Shown: positions 45,681 to 58,981, counted from the first letter of the stretch. The stretch is DNA of 64,000 nucleotides from Pseudomonas oryzihabitans (GCF_001518815.1 NZ_CP013987.1:1219001-1283000), one strand, 5' to 3'. Notes: a model not told the origin generated them from the letters alone. Program-made: numbers and translations.

Positions 45681-46094
45681 ATGTTCAGTCATGTACAGGT
45701 AGGCGCGCGTGATCTGGAGCGCCTGATCGGTTTTTACGACGGCGTGTTGCACGAACTCGGTCTGGTACGGATGCCGGCCGAAGACGACGGTGGCCCGCCT
45801 GGGTGTGGCTGGCAGCGGCCAGGTCGAGAGTGGCCGCAATTCTATGTGCAGTTGCCGTTCAATGGCCTGCCGGCCTCCTGGGGCAACGGCGTGCAGGTGA
45901 GTTTTGCCGCACCGTCGCCAGCGGCAGTGGAAGCGGCCTGGCACCGGGCGCTGCAGCTGGGCGGCAGCGACGAGGGCGCGCCCGGGGTACGGCCAGGGTA
46001 TGGCCCGGACTTCTACGCCGCCTATTGCCGCGATCCGGAAGGCAACAAGCTGTGCTTCGTCCATGCCGAGGGGCTGACCGCTGCCTGCGACTAG
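45681..46094 (+). CDS. VOC-family protein, glyoxalase-like
   Basis: About 137 residues from ATG 45681 (AGGAG nine nt upstream). A single VOC module pair: FSHVQVGARDLERLIGFYDGVL at the start and AAYCRDPEGNKLCFVHAE at the end. The N-terminal His4 and a C-terminal Glu could bind a metal. Proteins of this kind are often lyases or dioxygenases of unknown substrate. A single gene, convergent with phhB. Confidence 0.85.
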   Translation: MFSHVQVGARDLERLIGFYDGVLHELGLVRMPAEDDGGPPGCGWQRPGREWPQFYVQLPFNGLPASWGNGVQVSFAAPSPAAVEAAWHRALQLGGSDEGAPGVRPGYGPDFYAAYCRDPEGNKLCFVHAEGLTAACD

Positions 46095-46123
46095 GGCCGT
46101 GCCTTGAGTCGTCGATCCAGCGG

Positions 46124-46474
46124 CTAGACGCTGGCCGACAGGGCGACCGCGTCGGTGCGGGCCGCCATGATGAAGTCGTTGCGGTGCAGGCCGCCGATGT
46201 TGTGCGTCCACCAGCTCACCGTCACCGCGCCCCATTCGGTGAGCAGGGCCGGGTGATGATCCTCGTGCTGGGCCTCCCGACCGACCCGATTGGTGAAGTC
46301 CAGGGCTTCGAGAAAGTTACCGAAGGCATAGCGGCGCTCCAGGCGCGGAACCCCCTGGCGTTCCACCAGCGTCCACCCCGGGACGGCCTTTAGCAATTCG
46401 GTGCTGGCGGCCTCGCTCAAGGCCGGCTCACTGGAGCGGCAGGGGACGCAATGGGACTGGGCGAGATCGGCCAT
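46124..46474 (-). CDS. phhB: Pterin-4a-carbinolamine dehydratase
   Basis: 116 residues matching Phh[17 protein letters not shown], then the active-site region [23 protein letters not shown]. It regenerates the tetrahydrobiopterin-type cofactor of phenylalanine hydroxylase. In other pseudomonads phhB lies with phhA and phhC; here it stands alone, divergent from acs, with 163 bp between. Confidence 0.92.
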   Translation of the reverse strand: MADLAQSHCVPCRSSEPALSEAASTELLKAVPGWTLVERQGVPRLERRYAFGNFLEALDFTNRVGREAQHEDHHPALLTEWGAVTVSWWTHNIGGLHRNDFIMAARTDAVALSASV

Positions 46475-46600
46475 GGGGCGCTCCTTGAGGGAAGAAAGTC
46501 ATGAAAGCGGAAGGGTACCAGACCCGCCGGTCAGCCTATGGCGTCCCGTCCGACCATGGTCGAATGGCCCGAAACCGGTGCGCGCCGTACAACGGAAGGT

Positions 46601-46613
46601 AACAAGAACAACA
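46601..46613 (+). promoter_or_regulatory. Candidate Hfq/Crc A-rich motif in the acs leader
   Basis: AACAAGAACAACA, four consecutive AAN triplets, lies about 25 nt upstream of the acs ATG. Acetate use is a classic target of carbon catabolite repression in pseudomonads. Confidence 0.5.
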
Positions 46614-46637
46614 GTTTCCCGCCGAGGAGATCGTCCC

Positions 46638-48596
<1,959 letters not shown>

Positions 48597-48611
48597 TCCA
48601 TCCGCCTCGCC

Positions 48612-48650
48612 AACCGCCCGCGCCCGTCACCGGTCGCGGGCGGTTTCTTT
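48612..48650 (+). terminator. Rho-independent terminator of acs
   Basis: CCGCCCGCG pairs with CGCGGGCGG (9 bp) around 12 nt, then TTTCTTTT. Confidence 0.85.
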
Positions 48651-48670
48651 TGGGCGTCCCTATAAGGACT

Positions 48671-48686
48671 TGTCGCCAGGGTAAAA
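48671..48686. promoter_or_regulatory. Candidate ArgR half-site upstream of argR
   Basis: TGTCGC followed after 8 nt by AA matches the pseudomonad ArgR half-site. A second half-site 21 bp on is only weakly present. It lies about 200 bp before argR, consistent with autoregulation if the promoter is nearby. Confidence 0.35.
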
Positions 48687-48880
48687 GCCCTGGCCGGTCA
48701 GCCGGGGCTAGAATCGCGCCAGCCGGCGGACCGGAGCGCACATCGGTCCGCTACCGGTGGCAAAGGCCAGGACAGGGGCACCACTCCGGCGTACCATGCG
48801 TGCACCCCACAAGGGTTTCATGGCGCGCGGTCCCCGGATCGGTCCGCACCCGCCGCTCTCGACAGGAAGCCAGACGTTAG

Positions 48881-49843
48881 ATGACCATCCGCATCGCCTT
48901 TCTGCTGTGGCCCGACGTTCGTCCGCTGACCGTGGGCCTGGTCGAGGAAGCGTTGGAACTCGCTGCTCGCCATTCGAGCGATACGCCCTACGAGGTGCGC
49001 TTCCTGCAGGCTGGCAGCGAGTTGCAGCCGCGGCTGCCGGGTGGCCACTGGGAGGGACAGCTGGAACGCCTGGATCGGCTCTTCGTGCTGGCCGACGAAC
49101 CTTCGCCGGCGCTGCCGCCGCCCCTGGTTGCGGCGCTGCGCCAGACCGCCCGGGCCGGTGTGGTCATGGGGGGCTTTTCCGCGGGCGTGCATATCCTGGC
49201 CCAGCTCGGCCTGCTCGACGGTCATCGCGCCGCCGTGCACTGGCGCTGGCTGGAGGAATTCAGCGAGCAGTTTCCCAAGGTCATCGCCACCCATCATCTC
49301 TACGAATGGGATCGCGATCGCCTGACCGCCTGCGGTGGCCTGGCCATCCTCGATCTGCTGCTGGCCATGATCGGCCGCGATCGCGACGCCGAACAGGCCG
49401 GCACCATTGCCGAGGAGCTGATCGTCGAGCGCCTGCGCGAAGGCAGCGAGCGGCAGCGCATTCCGCTGAAGAATCGGCTGGGGTCGAGTCATCCCAAGCT
49501 GACCCAGGCGGTGATGCTGATGGAAGCCAACATCGAAGAGCCGCTCACCACCGACGAGATCGCCCAGCACGTCTGTGTGTCCCGCCGGCAGCTGGAGCGG
49601 ATCTTCAAGCAATACCTGGCGCGGGTGCCCAGCCAGTACTACCTGGAGCTGCGGCTGAACCGGGCGCGCAAGATGCTCACCCAGACCAGCAAGTCCATCA
49701 TCCAGATCGGCCTGTCCTGCGGCTTCTCTTCGGGACCGCACTTTTCCAGCGCCTATCGCAACTTCTTCGGCGTCACCCCCCGCGATGACCGCAACCAGCG
49801 CCGCGGCGCGGCAGGCGAGGGCAGCATGGTGGCTGAGCGCTAG
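48881..49843 (+). CDS. argR: Arginine-responsive AraC/XylS-family regulator (GlxA type)
   Basis: 320 residues. The N-terminal two-thirds has the DJ-1/PfpI-like fold of GlxA regulators (VMGGFSAGVHILAQLGLLDG; AVHWRWLEEF). The C-terminus has the AraC double helix-turn-helix (LTTDEIAQHVCVSRRQLERI; IQIGLSCGFSSGPHFSSAYR). It agrees closely, from memory, with P. aeruginosa ArgR, which activates arginine catabolism and represses biosynthesis. In P. aeruginosa argR ends the aot arginine-transport operon; here acs is upstream instead and no aot genes are in view. Confidence 0.9.
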   Translation: MTIRIAFLLWPDVRPLTVGLVEEALELAARHSSDTPYEVRFLQAGSELQPRLPGGHWEGQLERLDRLFVLADEPSPALPPPLVAALRQTARAGVVMGGFSAGVHILAQLGLLDGHRAAVHWRWLEEFSEQFPKVIATHHLYEWDRDRLTACGGLAILDLLLAMIGRDRDAEQAGTIAEELIVERLREGSERQRIPLKNRLGSSHPKLTQAVMLMEANIEEPLTTDEIAQHVCVSRRQLERIFKQYLARVPSQYYLELRLNRARKMLTQTSKSIIQIGLSCGFSSGPHFSSAYRNFFGVTPRDDRNQRRGAAGEGSMVAER

Positions 49844-49871
49844 GCGAAGGGCCTGGCCCGCGCCCGTCACT

Positions 49872-52436
49872 TCAGCTCAGCGGCTGCGCCGCCACTTCGC
49901 TCAGCCAGGTGCCCAGGCGGGTGGCTGGCAAGGGCGCGCCGCAGTGGAAGCCCTGGATCTCGTCCGCTGGCAGGTGCTGCACCTGGCGCAGGTGGTCGGC
50001 GTCTTCCACGCCCTTGAGCGTCACCGTCAGCCCCAGCGACCGACCGAGGTCGATCATCGCCCGAACCAGGGCGCTGTCTTCCGGTGCATGGTCGGGCCGC
50101 GGGATCAGACTGCGGTCGAGGCGGATGCCATCCAGCGGATAGCGGCGCAGATAGGCCAGGGAGCACAGGCCGGAGCCGAAGTCGTCCAGGCACAGGCGCA
50201 CGCCCAGGCCCTTGAGCGCGCCCAGGGTGTTGGCCACGTCCGCCGCCGGATCCAGCAGGGTACGTTCGGTGATTTCCAGTTCCAGACGGGGCGCCGCCAG
50301 GCCGCTCTGATAGAGCACCTCGGCTACGGTCTGCACCGGATCCTCGTTGGCATGGAATTGCTGCGGCGACAGATTCACCGATACCGAGAGCTGTTCCGGC
50401 CAGCCCTGGGCATCGTGGCAGGCCGTCTCCAGCACCCAGCGCCCCAGGCGTTGCCCAAGCCCGGCGTCTTCCGCCAGGGCCAGGAAGTCCAGGGGTTCCA
50501 GCAGGCCCTGGGTGGGATGGTCCCACCGTACCAGGGCCTCGAAGCCGCGCAGACTGCCATCGGCCAAGCAGCGCCGTGGTTGGTAGTAGAGACTGAGGCG
50601 GTTGTCGCGCAAGGCCTGGCGCAGATCCTGTTCCAACTGCCGGCGCAGCAGCACCTGTTCGTTCATGGCCGGCTCGTGGAAGCGCCAGGTGCCGCGACCG
50701 GCCGCCTTGGCCTGGTAGAGCGCGATGTCCGCCAGCCGCAGCAGTTCCGCCGGGATGCCGGTATCCCGTGGCGCCAGGGCCACGCCCAGGCTGCTGCCGA
50801 TGAACACCCGCTGCTCGCCGAGGCGGAAGGGCTGGCGCAACTGCTCCACCAGGCGCCGGCAGAGGTCGGCGATGGCGCGTGGGTCGCGTTCGCCGCTGAG
50901 CACCACGCAGAATTCGTCGCCGCCCAGCCGCGCCACCAGATCGGTGGCGGTCACGTTCTGCCGCAGGCGCTGTGCCACTTCCTGCAGGACCTGGTCACCG
51001 GACGCATGACCGAGGGCGTCGTTGACCGTCTTGAAGCGATCCAGATCCAGGCTGATCAGGGCCAGGGGGCGCGGGTCCGGACCGTCCAGGCGGGTGGCGA
51101 GAAACTGGTGCAGGCGGTGGCGATTGGGCAGACCGGTCAGGGGGTCGTGCCAGGACAGGTGCTGCACCTGGGCCAGGGCTTCGATCTCGTCAGTGAGATC
51201 CGTGACGGTGCCACGATAGCCACCCTCGGGAATGGCGCGGGCCGCCACCCGGCAGGTGCGCTCGCGACCACTGCCGTCCAGGTAGTGGCACACCAGGGGC
51301 GGCCGCGGCTTGCGATCGTGCTCATGGCTGGCAAGCCAGTGCGCCAGGGTATCGGCATGGGGTGTCAGCAGCTCGTTGAGCGGGCGCCCCAGCCAACGTT
51401 CGGCGGCCTCGCCGGTGACCTCGGCGAAGCGCTCCGAGACGTAGACCAGACGCAGATTGGCGTCGACCTCCCATAGCCAGTCCGAGGTCGCCTCGGCGAT
51501 ATCGCGGAAGCGGCGTTCGCCGATGGCCAATTCGCTGCGGCTGGCCAGGAGGTCGTCGTACTGGGCATCCAGCTGGCGCATCGAGATCAGCGCCTGACGA
51601 AACAGCCAGATCAGCCCCAGCAGCAGGATCAGGACGCCACCGCCGAATAGCGGCAGGGTCTGCTGCATGAGCCACAACCCCGGACGCGGCGGGCGCCAGG
51701 TCAGCTGATAGCGGGAGCCCGGCAGTTGCCAGCTGGCGCGGCTGCCGGTCGGGTCGGTGGTGATGCCCAGGGGCGGCAGGCCGTTGACTTCGCTCAGCAT
51801 GGCCAGCTTGGCCGGACTCAGGACATTGACGAACACCAGCACCGAGGCTGGGGGATCCTGGGGGCGGACGCCGGCATGGTCGCTCGGCGTGATGGCGGCA
51901 GCGGCCACCAGCGCTGGCGTACCGCCTACGTTCAGGACCCCGGAGACGCTGCCGGCGCGGGCATCCGCGCTGCGTGCGGCCGCCAGCAGACCGGCGACGT
52001 CGCCGGCCAGCCAGGGCGTGGCGGGGTCGGCGAGCTGGCCATCGAGCAGGCGATAGCGGGGCTGGTTCTGGCCGTCGAACACCAGCACCCCTTCGTACCC
52101 ATAGACCCGGAACAGCGACTCGCCGAGGTTGCCCTGCGCGAAGGCCCAGTCACTGTCCAGCGCCTGGTGGAGGCGGAGATAGGCCTCGTCCCATTTGCTG
52201 TAGTCGATGAGGTTGCGGGCGACCTCTTCGTCGAGGCGTGTGAAGGTACGGCCAATGGCCCGCTCGGTCTGCTGGGCGACAGTGGCATCCTGGCGCACGG
52301 CGTTGTCGACCAGCAGGTAGCAGCCCAGGCCGATGAGCGCCAGCAGCAGTACGCACAGTGCCGGAAACAACCGCAGGATGATGGTGTGGCCGCGCCGGCG
52401 CGGCGGTGCGCTGCGGGACACTGGAGATGATGACAT
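49872..52436 (-). CDS. CHASE4-PAS-GGDEF-EAL membrane protein
   Basis: 854 residues. Membrane helix 1 spans about 20-43, a CHASE4-like periplasmic domain (DEEVARNLIDYSKWDEAYLR) runs to about 260, then a second helix (about 264-286), PAS domain (about 305-420), GGDEF and EAL. The GGDEF site is intact (RLGGDEF). The EAL domain keeps EALVRW, NLSPQQF, EITER and DDFGSG but has Arg for the conserved Lys (RLDRS) and Lys for the first Glu of the EGVE loop (LKGVED), two catalytic positions. Net activity is therefore probably c-di-GMP synthesis. Convergent with argR; 176 bp before the next gene. Confidence 0.92.
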   Translation of the reverse strand: MSSSPVSRSAPPRRRGHTIILRLFPALCVLLLALIGLGCYLLVDNAVRQDATVAQQTERAIGRTFTRLDEEVARNLIDYSKWDEAYLRLHQALDSDWAFAQGNLGESLFRVYGYEGVLVFDGQNQPRYRLLDGQLADPATPWLAGDVAGLLAAARSADARAGSVSGVLNVGGTPALVAAAAITPSDHAGVRPQDPPASVLVFVNVLSPAKLAMLSEVNGLPPLGITTDPTGSRASWQLPGSRYQLTWRPPRPGLWLMQQTLPLFGGGVLILLLGLIWLFRQALISMRQLDAQYDDLLASRSELAIGERRFRDIAEATSDWLWEVDANLRLVYVSERFAEVTGEAAERWLGRPLNELLTPHADTLAHWLASHEHDRKPRPPLVCHYLDGSGRERTCRVAARAIPEGGYRGTVTDLTDEIEALAQVQHLSWHDPLTGLPNRHRLHQFLATRLDGPDPRPLALISLDLDRFKTVNDALGHASGDQVLQEVAQRLRQNVTATDLVARLGGDEFCVVLSGERDPRAIADLCRRLVEQLRQPFRLGEQRVFIGSSLGVALAPRDTGIPAELLRLADIALYQAKAAGRGTWRFHEPAMNEQVLLRRQLEQDLRQALRDNRLSLYYQPRRCLADGSLRGFEALVRWDHPTQGLLEPLDFLALAEDAGLGQRLGRWVLETACHDAQGWPEQLSVSVNLSPQQFHANEDPVQTVAEVLYQSGLAAPRLELEITERTLLDPAADVANTLGALKGLGVRLCLDDFGSGLCSLAYLRRYPLDGIRLDRSLIPRPDHAPEDSALVRAMIDLGRSLGLTVTLKGVEDADHLRQVQHLPADEIQGFHCGAPLPATRLGTWLSEVAAQPLS

Positions 52437-52611
52437 GCCTGAACCCTGGCTGATTGAGCGTTCCTGTGCCTTCGCCGGACGGTGCCCGAAGGCGACCGAG
52501 CGAAGCGGGTAGAACCTTGCCGCCGCTAGACTAGCCCGTGAAGAGGCGCGACGCTAAACGTAAAGCGGGAGATGCCAAGGAGATCGCGCTAAGCGACGCG
52601 CGAACCCCGTC

Positions 52612-53292
52612 CTAGGTGGGATTTCCGGCGCCGCCATAGGAGGCGCAGCCCTGCCAGGTCTGGCCATTGATGCGCAGTTCGGCCTGCAGCGACTGGACGG
52701 TGCCGGTACGGCCGTCCACGCAGCGCCGGGGGTTGATCCACAGCTCGACCTTCTCCCCGTTGGCTTCGGTGGACAGGGCGCGCATCCCGCCAGGCAGTTC
52801 TTCCTGCAGGTAGGGAAGGGCGCGGCGCTGCTGGCCAGCGGTGCTGATCAGCATGCCCTGGTTGCTCACCTGGACGTTCCAGTCCGGCCCGTGGCCGCTG
52901 GCGCTCATGGCGGTACGCTTGAAGTTGGGATCGCTGCAGCCAGGTCCGCTGTACTGCACGCGATAGACATCGGTGACGGCGAAGATGCCCTGGGCACCGT
53001 CGCGGCCGCCGGACTTCAGCTTGCCGCGCAGATCGGCGAACAGCGACGCGGCGCCACTGTCGGCGGCCAGTTCGTGGGCGTCGCGCAGGATGGCGGTGTT
53101 GTTGGCATCGGTGACGTCGAAGAAGCGCTGTTCCTGGCAGGGGCGAAACAGCAGCTGCTCGCCGCTCCAGCGCAGATCGCCCTGCAGGCGCTCGCCGCCC
53201 GGTGCACGCGGGGTGTCGTCGCTCTGGAACAGACTGCAGCCGCCGAGGAGGCCGAGCAGGGCGAAGGGAAAGATGGAACGCGGCGCTGGCAT
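52612..53292 (-). CDS. Periplasmic/outer-membrane lipoprotein, unknown function
   Basis: About 226 residues from ATG 53292 (GGGAG 8 nt upstream). Lipobox LGGCS gives Cys19. The N-terminal part (about 35-140) with LRWSGEQLLFRPCQEQRFF resembles COG3650-type lipoprotein domains; the C-terminal part ends with paired cysteines (RRCVDGR, WQGCASYGG) as in small META-like or META-adjacent stress lipoproteins. No enzyme motif. Divergent or isolated; next to the SDR gene on the same strand. Confidence 0.75.
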   Translation of the reverse strand: MPAPRSIFPFALLGLLGGCSLFQSDDTPRAPGGERLQGDLRWSGEQLLFRPCQEQRFFDVTDANNTAILRDAHELAADSGAASLFADLRGKLKSGGRDGAQGIFAVTDVYRVQYSGPGCSDPNFKRTAMSASGHGPDWNVQVSNQGMLISTAGQQRRALPYLQEELPGGMRALSTEANGEKVELWINPRRCVDGRTGTVQSLQAELRINGQTWQGCASYGGAGNPT

Positions 53293-53352
53293 CGCGGGAC
53301 TCCCGACTGAGGTGGGCACACGTTACTCAGACAACGCCGGGAGCTCAAGGAC

Positions 53353-53952
53353 TTACCAGACGCGATAAGTCTTGCCGGTTTCCCTGCCTTCCACGCTGCG
53401 TTCGTAGGCCAGGGCCACGTCGGCGCCGGGTACTGGCTTGAAGCCGCGGAAGAAATCGCCGTAGTGCCCCAGCGATTCTTCCAGCACCGTCGGACTCACC
53501 GCGTTGAGACGCTGACCCCGCGGCAGCTCGATGGCCGCGCCGCGTACGAAGCCCTCCAGGGCGGCATTGACCATGGCCGCCGAGCTGCCCTGGGCGATGG
53601 GCTGCTCGTTGAGGATGCCGGTGGTGAGGGTGAAGGAGGCGCCATCGGCGGCCTGCGCCTGGCCCAGCAGCACCAGGTTGACCTGGCCCATGAGCTTGTC
53701 CTGCAGGCCTTTCTGAAAGGCCTCCGGGGTCATCTCGGTGAAGGGCGCGAAGGTCACCGAACCCACCGCGCTGATCAGGGCATCGAAGCGGCCGACCTGG
53801 GCGAACAGGGTACGGATGGACTCCGGCTGGGTGATGTCGACCTGCAGATCGCCGGATTGGCGACCGACACGGATCAGTTCATGACGACTGCCGAGGCGTG
53901 CGGCGATGGCACTGCCCAGGGTGCCGTTGGCACCGACGAGGATGACTTTCAT
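53353..53952 (-). CDS. Short-chain dehydrogenase-like protein lacking the catalytic Tyr-Lys pair
   Basis: 199 residues with an intact N-terminal NAD(P) loop (VGANGTLGSAIA), VDITQPES, and ISAVGSV. Where SDRs carry YxxxK this protein reads SSAAMVNAALEGF, so the Tyr and Lys are missing. It also is shorter than classical SDRs. Some such proteins still act as reductases with an atypical site, others only bind cofactor. It is divergent from a LysR gene with a 96-bp shared promoter region, the usual regulator-target layout. Confidence 0.85.
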   Translation of the reverse strand: MKVILVGANGTLGSAIAARLGSRHELIRVGRQSGDLQVDITQPESIRTLFAQVGRFDALISAVGSVTFAPFTEMTPEAFQKGLQDKLMGQVNLVLLGQAQAADGASFTLTTGILNEQPIAQGSSAAMVNAALEGFVRGAAIELPRGQRLNAVSPTVLEESLGHYGDFFRGFKPVPGADVALAYERSVEGRETGKTYRVW

Positions 53953-54048
53953 GGCTTGGACTCCTTGTAGAAGAGGAGTCCAGCCTAGGATGATCCATTG
54001 GCATGATAAATCGGCCTATAGGCAATCCAGTGTTTCCAGGAGGAAACG

Positions 54049-54960
54049 ATGCAGGAACAGCTGGCGGATCTGGTGGCATTTGCCGTGCTCTGCGAAGTGG
54101 GCAGCTTCACCACGGCGGCGCAGCGGCTGGGCTGCAGCAAGGGACAGCTGTCCAAGCGTATCCGGGCGTTGGAGAGTCGGCTGGAAACCGACCTGCTGCA
54201 CCGAACCACCCGCCGGCTGACCCTGACCGCCGCGGGTCGTGAACTGTTGCCGGAAGCCCAGGCGCTGCGCCGCCAGGGCGAGCGGGCGTTGCAGAGCGTG
54301 GCGCGGCTGCGCGAGGAGGCGACCGGTCAGGTGCGGCTCACGGTGCCGGTCTCGCTGGGCTACACCTTCTTCGAGGTGCTGCTGGCCTGTCGCACGGCGC
54401 ATCCTGGTATTCAGTTGGAGGTAGTGCTGGACAACGGCTATCGCGAGCTGGTGGCGGACGGCTTCGACCTGGCCATCCGCGCCCGGGTGGAACCGGACGA
54501 GCGCCTGGTGGCGCGGCCGCTGTTTGCCATGCAGGAGCTGACCTGCGCCGCGCCCGGGTATCTGCAGCGGCACGAGATACCGGCAGCGCCGGCCGATCTC
54601 GCCGGGCACGCCTGCCTGGTGAACAGCCACTATGCCGAAGGTGAGCGCTGGCTCTATCACCGCGACCACGGGCTCGAACGGGTGCAGGTGAACCCTGGCC
54701 TGGCCTGCAACCACTACAGCCTGCTCAAGCAGGCGGCGCTGGCGGGGCACGGCATCGCCCGGTTGCCGTCGTTCATGGTGCACGAGGAGTTGGCCAGTGG
54801 CGCCCTGGTCTGGCTGCTCAAGGAGTGGCGCACGCCCAGCCTGCCGCTGTTCCTGGTACATCCCTACCAGGGTGGGCTGCCCAAGCGGACGCGGGTCGTA
54901 GCGGAAGCCTTAAGCGACTGGTTCGAGCGCAGTCGGCAGCGGTTGGAGGCCTTGGGGTAG
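54049..54960 (+). CDS. LysR-family transcriptional regulator
   Basis: 303 residues. The N-terminal winged helix (FAVLCEVGSFTTAAQRLGCS; KGQLSKRIRALESRLE) and the effector domain from about 90 (GQVRLTVPVSLGYTFFEVLL) match the LysR group that usually represses or activates an adjacent oxidoreductase. Divergent from the SDR-like gene, so that gene is its likely target. A ribosome site GGAGGAA precedes ATG 54049. Confidence 0.92.
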   Translation: MQEQLADLVAFAVLCEVGSFTTAAQRLGCSKGQLSKRIRALESRLETDLLHRTTRRLTLTAAGRELLPEAQALRRQGERALQSVARLREEATGQVRLTVPVSLGYTFFEVLLACRTAHPGIQLEVVLDNGYRELVADGFDLAIRARVEPDERLVARPLFAMQELTCAAPGYLQRHEIPAAPADLAGHACLVNSHYAEGERWLYHRDHGLERVQVNPGLACNHYSLLKQAALAGHGIARLPSFMVHEELASGALVWLLKEWRTPSLPLFLVHPYQGGLPKRTRVVAEALSDWFERSRQRLEALG

Positions 54961-54994
54961 TGGGGCTGATGGAGCTGAAGGCCTGCAGGGATAA

Positions 54995-55221
54995 CCCCCT
55001 CTCCCTCCGGGAGAGGGCACCCTTTGCCAGGAAGCCCCAGTGGAAAAGGCTGCGCCGTTTTCCACGCTACGGTGCTGTTGGGCTTCGACGGTGGAGCCGT
55101 CTCAACCCAACCTACGGTCGATCCGCCGTAGGTTGGGTTGAGCGTAGCGAAGCCCAACAAGCCATTGCCTCGATCAGGCACCGTTGGGCTTCGACGGTGG
55201 AGCCGTCTCAACCCAACCTAC
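54995..55221. repeat. Cluster of intergenic inverted repeats (families A, B and C)
   Basis: The 299-bp gap between lysR and livF holds a short A element (54995-55017), a C element (55040-55065), and three B elements: long inverted (55077-55115), short direct (55128-55158) and long inverted (55183-55221). The long B form carries an inner GACGG-TGGAG-CCGTC stem. No gene is seen. Confidence 0.88.
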
Positions 55222-55259
55222 GTGCTATCGCGGCCATGGTGACGATTGGAACCAAAGAC

Positions 55260-55973
55260 TCAACCGCCCAGATAGGCCTTGCGCACGTCCGGGTTGGCCA
55301 GCAGTTCGGCGCCGCTGTCCTGCATGACGATGCGGCCGTTCTCCAGCACGTAGCCGCGGTCGGCCAGCTTGAGCGCCTGGTTGGCGTTCTGCTCGACCAG
55401 GAACACCGTCACCCCATCCTGACGCAGCTGTTCGATGATCTCGAAGATCTGCTGGATGATGATGGGCGCCAGACCCAGGGAGGGTTCGTCGAGCAGCAGC
55501 AGGCGCGGCTCGCTCATCATCGCCCGGCCGATGGCGAGCATCTGCTGCTCGCCGCCGGACATGGTGCCGGCGCGCTGGGCATAGCGTTCCTTGAGGCGGG
55601 GGAAGAGGCCGAGGACCTTGTCCAGCTGACGGTCGTAGCCGTCCTTCTCGGTAAAGAAGCCGCCCATGGCCAGGTTCTCTTCCACGGTCAGGCGGGCGAA
55701 CACCCGGCGGCCTTCCGGCACCACGGCGATGCCCTTGCGCATGATCTGCGCGGTTTCCTGGCCGACCAGTTCCTCGCCTTCGTAGCGGATGCTGCCGCCA
55801 TGGGCGCGCGGCGTGCCGCAGAGGGTCATCAGCAGGGTGGACTTGCCGGCGCCGTTGGCGCCGATCAGGGTGACGATCTCGCCCCGGTTCACCTGCACGC
55901 TGACGCCATGCAGCGCCTGGATCTTGCCGTAGAAGGTGGAGACGTTGTCGAACTGCAGCATGGAGGTCTCCAT
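55260..55973 (-). CDS. livF: Branched-chain amino-acid ABC transporter ATP-binding protein LivF
   Basis: 237 residues. Walker A GANGAGKST, signature MSGGEQQMLAIGRAM, Walker B LLLLDEPSLGLAP. The LivF-type C-terminus ends in NPDVRKAYLGG. With LivG it powers LivHM import of branched-chain or related amino acids at the inner membrane. Its ATG shares one base with the livG stop (TGATG). It is the last gene of the operon. Confidence 0.95.
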   Translation of the reverse strand: METSMLQFDNVSTFYGKIQALHGVSVQVNRGEIVTLIGANGAGKSTLLMTLCGTPRAHGGSIRYEGEELVGQETAQIMRKGIAVVPEGRRVFARLTVEENLAMGGFFTEKDGYDRQLDKVLGLFPRLKERYAQRAGTMSGGEQQMLAIGRAMMSEPRLLLLDEPSLGLAPIIIQQIFEIIEQLRQDGVTVFLVEQNANQALKLADRGYVLENGRIVMQDSGAELLANPDVRKAYLGG

Positions 55974-56736
55974 CAGGATTCGCCCAGGTAGGCCTTGATC
56001 ACGTCGGGATTGTTGCGGATCTGCTCCGGCGTCCCGTCGGCCAGGGGCGTGCCCTGGTTGATCACCACGATGTGGTCGGAAATGCTCATCACCAGATGCA
56101 TGTCGTGCTCGATCAGCAGCACGGTCACGTCGTGCTCGGCGCGCAGCAGGGCGATGAGCGCCTTGAGGTCCTCGGTCTCGCGCGGGTTGAGACCGGCGGC
56201 CGGCTCGTCGAGCATGAGGATCTGCGGGCGCGTCATCATGCAGCGGGCGATTTCCAGGCGCCGCTGCTGGCCATAGGCGAGGTTGCCGGCGTTGCGGTTG
56301 GCGAACTCGGTGAGGTTGACCTGCTCCAGCCAGAAGCGCGCATAGTCCATGGCCTCGGCTTCGCTCTTGCGAAAGGCCGGGGTCTTGAACAGTCCGGCCA
56401 GGAAGCCGGTGTTGAGGTGGCGGTGCTGGGCCACCAGCAGGTTCTCCACCGCGGTCATTTCCTTGAACAGACGAACGTTCTGGAAGGTGCGCACCACGCC
56501 CTTGCGGGCGATCTTGTGCCCGGGCAGGCCCTGGATGGCCTCGCCGCGCAGGAGAATCTCACCGCCGCTGGGCCGGTAGAAGCCGGTCAGGCAGTTGAAC
56601 ACCGTGGTCTTGCCGGCACCGTTGGGACCGATCAGCGAGACCACCTGGCCCTGCTCCACGCGGATGTTGACGCCGTTGACGGCCAGCAGGCCGCCGAACC
56701 TCATGGACAGGCTGGAGACATCGAGAAGGGCTTGGC

Positions 56737-56740
<4 letters not shown>
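55973..56740 (-). CDS. livG: Branched-chain amino-acid ABC transporter ATP-binding protein LivG
   Basis: 255 residues from ATG 56740, overlapping the livM stop (ATGA); the frame is open far upstream within livM but that is a shadow. Walker [10 protein letters not shown], signature [15 protein letters not shown], Walker [14 protein letters not shown], and the LivG-typical [17 protein letters not shown]. Second ATPase of the transporter. Confidence 0.95.
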
Positions 56741-58913
<2,173 letters not shown>

Positions 58914-58981
58914 GGGTGTCTCCAGGGGACCTATGAGCACTTCTGGTGCGGGTCCCAGGCCTCGGATGGAGGCGGATAAAC

